Positions 6,524-9,395 of a DNA stretch of 9,395 bases are shown here, in pieces. The notes under the pieces are model-generated. The model was not told where the DNA came from. It searched no databases and saw only the letters and a list, made by a program, of their open reading frames with translations. Origin of the DNA: an uncultured Verrucomicrobiota bacterium (GTDB lineage Bacteria > Verrucomicrobiota > Verrucomicrobiia > Limisphaerales > UBA9464); assembly GCA_903864375.1 (NCBI GenBank), contig CAIPFS010000549.1, forward strand, positions 1 to 9,395, given 5' to 3'. The translations under genes and the position numbers were made by a program. Numbering within the stretch: the stretch's first letter is position 1; each line of letters opens with the position of its first letter.

Positions 6524-9280
6524 TCAAAACTGCGCGGCAATGGCAAAATAGACCTGAAGGGCACCGGCATGGGTGGTTTGTGCATCGGTCAATGCCCAGG
6601 CAACGGCCACTCGAAAATCAAAGGTGGCACCGATTTTGGCATTGATTCCCATGCCTGCCCCCCAAAGGGATTGCAGGTGTACCAGGGCATTGGGATTCAG
6701 CGAATAACTGCGCCCGTAGTCCATGAAAAAGGCGCCTTGAAACCGCAGCGGCATCGTGCCATCGACCATGCCCACGTCGACCAGGGGGGTCCGGGGTTCC
6801 AGCGTCAACCGCCAGCCGGTATCCCCATAGCGTTCTCCTTCCAGATAGCCCCGGACGCCTGCAAGACCACCCATTCCCAGCTGCTCGTTACTGATGAGCG
6901 GTTCGTTGGCCCACTGACCGTCGGCCTTGACCAGGAGGGTCCAGTCCCCGGGAAGCTTCTGCTGGCGGCTGGCGCTGCCCAGAACAGTCACGTAGGACCC
7001 GCTGGCATTGGTCGTGCCGGTCGTATTGATGAAGTCCGCGCGGTCTGAAAACGGGCCGCCGGCAAAATTGAAGTTGAGGCCCATCCCGAGGGTGGTGGTC
7101 CCGTTGGTATCCGCGCGGGCACCGTCCCAACGCACGGCAACGGGGAGATAACTGATGTTGGCCGTCCGGGGAGGCTGGGTATTTGAAAACGGCAGCGAAT
7201 TGGTCTGGGTGGCCAGGGTGTCTGGGTTCAGAAACGTGAACTGCTCCAGAAAATTATTGGTGTTGAAGCTGGCCCGTTGGAAGTTCTTTACGTCCGCACC
7301 CAGGGACAGGGTGGACTGAACCTCCAGGAAGGGTGGCAGAGGCTTTGATATCCGAAACCCGACCGCTTCTGTTGTGGAGACATCCTGACCACTGGCCTGG
7401 GAATAGAGACCGATGGGTGGAGGGTTGATCGTCTCCACCGGGTTGACCTTGACACCGGTGTCGGTGGTCGATCGATTCGCGTAAATGGTCAGTTCCGTAC
7501 GACCCTGGGACGGAGGAAGGACAAACTGTCGCGTAGCCTCGTTGTAACCAAATTTTCTCGGATTGGCGTCGATCGCGCTCTGAACGGGCTCATCCGACGA
7601 AAGGGGGAGTCGGTAGTAACCGCTGTAGTTGGCGATCAGGGGACGATCCAAGAGACTCGAATGCGCAGGATCCTTGAACTCCTGCAAGGCGAACCCGTAC
7701 TGGAGACCCACGGAATGCTCCCGTTGCCATAGGTTGTTGTATTGGGCGGAGGCATTGCCCCGAAGCTCGGGAGTTCCCGGGGTGTATTGATTGTTGAGCT
7801 CGAACCGTCCATGAACGGGAACCTGATCCTTGACCTTGAGAATCAGCCGTGTCGTTCCCGGAGTGGCACCGGGCTCAATGGCAGGATAAATCTGCCGATC
7901 CTGATTATTGTTCGCGTTGTTCAACTCCTGCTGGAAGATGCGACTATTAAGGATGATGTTGGTGTGAAGGTCGGGAAGCGCCCGTCGAACGTTGCCTTCA
8001 CTGAACCATCGATTGCCCTGGATCCGGATCTCGGACAAGACCCCCTCAATGACCGCCAGTTGGACCACCCCATTGGTGATGCGCTGCTTGGGAAGGGTCA
8101 CCGAGACGGTGGCGAAGCCCCGACCCTGGTAGGCCAGTTGAAGGGATTTCATGGCCTCCGCCACCGAATTGGTGTCCAGGACACGGCCCTTGTACTCCGA
8201 CAGGATGGCATGGAGGGCATCCTCCGACAGCAGGGTATTGCCGGAAACCGTCAACTCACGGATGAGCGGGCGGGACGGTGCCTGGGCTGCAGGGCTACCC
8301 GATACTGAATTGGGTTTGGAATTGGAATTCGGATTGGAATTGGGAATTGCCGCCGGAGGAGGGGTGGGCCCGTCGGCTGCTTCCACCGAACCCGATGCAA
8401 CGGAGGCTCCGAGGAGAAAGAGGGCCGTCAACAAACCCAATTCAGCCCTCGGCGAACGCCGGACTCGTTTTTTAGGACTTTTCTGAGCTTCCCGACGCCA
8501 GGCACTGGGAGTCTGACCAAATCGTCGTCGAAACAGGGAATTGAACAGCCCCAGGTGGCGATAGCCACTTTCATAGGCCACATCAATGATTTTGGCGTTG
8601 GACTTGGTTAATAGCTCCCTGGCCCGGAGGAGGCGCAATTCCGTCTGCCGCTCCCGAAACGAAACCCCCATCTCTTCAGTAAAGATACGGCTGAGATGTC
8701 GGACCGAGCAGCCGGTTTGTGCTGCGAGATTTTCCACGCTGGTGTTGATGATTTCCGATTCCGGATGACGTCCCAACCATTGGCGAAGGCGCTCACGGGC
8801 ATCGTCATGGAGCCCGACCCGGGGCACGGCTTTGATTTCAGGGGAGACAACGGAAAGGATCAGCTCCAGCAGACGGATCCGTGTCAGCATGGTCACTCTG
8901 CCCTCTTCAGCGAGAAGTGCCGAACCCCGTCGGGCCACCTCGTGATGGGCTTCAAAGCACCGCGCCAGGCTACCGGCGGCACCGAGCTCGCGCAGCGCCA
9001 GGCGCTCATCCACGGTCAATAGATCGGAGAGATATTCAGGGACTACCACAAACCATTGGAGGGTCATTTCCGAGTCGCGGACGGCCATCAACCGTCCCTG
9101 GGATCCACCAGCCACCACCAATGCGGAACCGCATTCCAATGGACAGGTCCCAGGACCTCCGATCCAGTAGCCTGCGCCCAGGGTCACTGTCAGAAAGTAT
9201 AATCCTATTGCCTCGGGAACCCACTCACCCGAGGCGGCCAGGACAGTGGTCCCAGTTGAAAAGTTAATGACCTCTCGCAT
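6524..9280 (-). CDS. AraC-family regulator fused to TpsB/ShlB/FhaC-type outer-membrane secretion transporter
   Basis: One continuous 918-residue frame holds two normally separate proteins. Residues 1-150 resemble an AraC-type cupin-like sensor plus helical linker. Residues 178-264 are a full AraC/XylS double helix-turn-helix, including I-I-D-V-A-Y-E-S-G-Y and F-G-Q-T-P-S-A-W-R-R. Residues 269-301 look like a Sec signal peptide (K270-K-R, R274-R, hydrophobic 281-295, S-V-E-A before the cut). Residues 302-336 form an Asn/Ser/Pro linker, 338-412 a ShlB-type POTRA domain, 415-486 a second POTRA, and about 488-918 a beta-barrel with V-R-G-Y (809-812), F-M-D-Y-G (852-856) and a terminal Phe, all hallmarks of TpsB/Omp85 proteins. 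The barrel is longer than in FhaC, with Asn/Thr/Pro-rich loops. The neighbouring TpsA is the likely substrate. ATG 9280 is the first start after an in-frame stop at 9362-9364. Each half is firm; expression as one chain is unproven. Confidence 0.9.
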   Translation of the reverse strand: MREVINFSTGTTVLAASGEWVPEAIGLYFLTVTLGAGYWIGGPGTCPLECGSALVVAGGSQGRLMAVRDSEMTLQWFVVVPEYLSDLLTVDERLALRELGAAGSLARCFEAHHEVARRGSALLAEEGRVTMLTRIRLLELILSVVSPEIKAVPRVGLHDDARERLRQWLGRHPESEIINTSVENLAAQTGCSVRHLSRIFTEEMGVSFRERQTELRLLRARELLTKSNAKIIDVAYESGYRHLGLFNSLFRRRFGQTPSAWRREAQKSPKKRVRRSPRAELGLLTALFLLGASVASGSVEAADGPTPPPAAIPNSNPNSNSKPNSVSGSPAAQAPSRPLIRELTVSGNTLLSEDALHAILSEYKGRVLDTNSVAEAMKSLQLAYQGRGFATVSVTLPKQRITNGVVQLAVIEGVLSEIRIQGNRWFSEGNVRRALPDLHTNIILNSRIFQQELNNANNNQDRQIYPAIEPGATPGTTRLILKVKDQVPVHGRFELNNQYTPGTPELRGNASAQYNNLWQREHSVGLQYGFALQEFKDPAHSSLLDRPLIANYSGYYRLPLSSDEPVQSAIDANPRKFGYNEATRQFVLPPSQGRTELTIYANRSTTDTGVKVNPVETINPPPIGLYSQASGQDVSTTEAVGFRISKPLPPFLEVQSTLSLGADVKNFQRASFNTNNFLEQFTFLNPDTLATQTNSLPFSNTQPPRTANISYLPVAVRWDGARADTNGTTTLGMGLNFNFAGGPFSDRADFINTTGTTNASGSYVTVLGSASRQQKLPGDWTLLVKADGQWANEPLISNEQLGMGGLAGVRGYLEGERYGDTGWRLTLEPRTPLVDVGMVDGTMPLRFQGAFFMDYGRSYSLNPNALVHLQSLWGAGMGINAKIGATFDFRVAVAWALTDAQTTHAGALQVYFAIAAQF
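8306..8341 (-). repeat. degenerate hexanucleotide tandem repeat coding the TpsB linker
   Basis: About six imperfect copies of a 6-base unit (AATTCC-like on the coding strand) encode N-S, N-P, N-S, N-S, K-P, N-S at residues 314-325, between the signal peptide and the first POTRA domain. Because the unit is two codons, gain or loss of a copy would change linker length without a frameshift. Confidence 0.7.
8378..8476 (-). other. internal Sec signal peptide at the AraC/TpsB junction (residues 269-301)
   Basis: Lys/Arg-rich residues 270-278 are followed by a Leu/Ala-rich core (281-295) and S-V-E-A before A-D-G, the n-, h- and c-regions of a type I signal peptide, but about 270 residues into the ORF. 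The positive-inside rule puts the AraC part in the cytoplasm and the TpsB part across the membrane. Seen directly in the translation; cleavage is inferred. Confidence 0.75.
8438..8450 (-). promoter_or_regulatory. possible internal start site for TpsB (GAGGG, 5-base spacer, TTG)
   Basis: On the minus strand GAGGG (8450-8446) precedes an in-frame TTG (8440-8438, residue 281) by 5 bases, the best Shine-Dalgarno-like arrangement among the starts in this window. A product starting there would have the hydrophobic core and cut site of the signal peptide but would lose its Lys/Arg-rich n-region, which argues against it. A TGA in another frame (8444-8442) sits one base before the TTG. Confidence 0.25.
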
Positions 9281-9304
9281 ACCGGGTTGTTTGGAAATCG
9301 ATTG

Positions 9305-9333
9305 ATTAGACTCAAGAGGCCGCTGGTTGGAAA
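9305..9333 (-). promoter_or_regulatory. candidate sigma70-type promoter for the operon
   Basis: Minus strand: TTTCCA (9333-9328, four of six matches to TTGACA), a 17-base spacer, then TCTAAT (9310-9305, five of six matches to TATAAT). Transcription would start near 9298, leaving a leader of about 18 bases, which fits the lack of a Shine-Dalgarno site before ATG 9280. Found by eye only. Confidence 0.35.
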
Positions 9334-9338
9334 CGGGA

Positions 9339-9348
9339 TTGTCGACAA
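9339..9348. promoter_or_regulatory. 10-base palindrome TTGTCGACAA, possible operator
   Basis: A perfect palindrome lying 5 bases upstream of the candidate -35 box, where an activator could contact RNA polymerase. AraC-family proteins more often bind direct repeats, so the binding factor is unknown. Confidence 0.3.
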
Positions 9349-9365
9349 AACTGCCGTTGCCTTAA

Positions 9366-9377
9366 CGTCACTTGACG
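9366..9377. promoter_or_regulatory. inverted repeat CGTCA-CT-TGACG, possible operator
   Basis: A perfect 5+5 inverted repeat with a 2-base centre, about 70-80 bases upstream of the inferred transcription start. This is a common position for activator sites. It could be chance; no known factor is assigned. Confidence 0.3.
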
Positions 9378-9395
9378 GATTTGCCTAACATTGGA

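Larger units (their letters stand above)
9281..9395. other. upstream non-coding region
   Basis: No start codon on the plus strand and no gene is visible here. The region holds the candidate promoter, the two palindromes listed separately and a third 8-base palindrome AATCGATT (9296-9303) over the inferred transcription start. The nature of the neighbouring gene beyond the window is not visible. Confidence 0.6.

Noticed and set aside
8300..8380. A TonB box at the mature TpsB N-terminus that would link it to the TonB-like protein
   Set aside because: The Asn/Ser/Pro linker has no convincing TonB-box-like segment, so direct contact cannot be claimed from sequence.
8465..8475. Programmed -1 slippery heptamer at the A6 tract
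   Set aside because: In the reading frame the heptamer would be T-AAA-AAA, not a proper X-XXY-YYZ pattern, and no obvious downstream stem was found by eye. Kept only as a possible sequencing or slippage question.
8667..8671. Met204 as an independent start for TpsB
   Set aside because: It lies inside the helix-turn-helix region and would give a protein with half a DNA-binding domain before the signal peptide.

Overview
The window looks like accessory DNA from a Gram-negative, GC-rich bacterium. Verrucomicrobiota (Pedosphaera/Limisphaera-like) is my best guess. It rests on the style of the ExbD proteins (N-I-T-P-L-L-D motif), the style of the filamentous-haemagglutinin-like secreted protein and its ShlB-type partner, and the weak Shine-Dalgarno sites. 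No marker gene settles it. All six supported genes lie on the minus strand, so transcription runs from high to low coordinates.

Layout, in order of transcription. (1) 9395-9281: upstream region with a plausible promoter and three short palindromes. (2) 9280-6524: a 918-residue ORF that joins a complete AraC-family transcription regulator (about residues 1-265) to a complete TpsB/ShlB/FhaC outer-membrane secretion transporter (about residues 302-918), with a typical Sec signal peptide between them. (3) 6492-2176: a 1438-residue TpsA exoprotein with a signal peptide, an N-terminal TPS (haemagglutination-activity) domain and a long beta-helix. (4) 2113-1286: ExbB/TolQ-type channel protein. (5) 1257-841: ExbD/TolR. 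(6) 828-142: TonB/TolA-like energy transducer. (7) 137-1: start of a second ExbD/TolR, cut by the window edge. Gaps between genes are 31, 62, 28, 12 and 4 bases and no terminator is visible, so a single operon is likely.

Working model (inference): a two-partner secretion system (TpsB plus TpsA) is made together with its own AraC regulator and with a proton-motive-force module (ExbB-ExbD-TonB-ExbD) that can pass inner-membrane energy to the outer membrane. The most unusual element is the AraC-signal peptide-TpsB fusion. If made as one chain, Sec export and signal-peptidase cleavage would leave a membrane-tethered cytoplasmic regulator in 1:1 ratio with its exported transporter. The alternative is separate translation from an internal TTG at the junction. 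A second oddity is that ExbB has Gly where ExbB/TolQ proteins carry the conserved membrane Glu.
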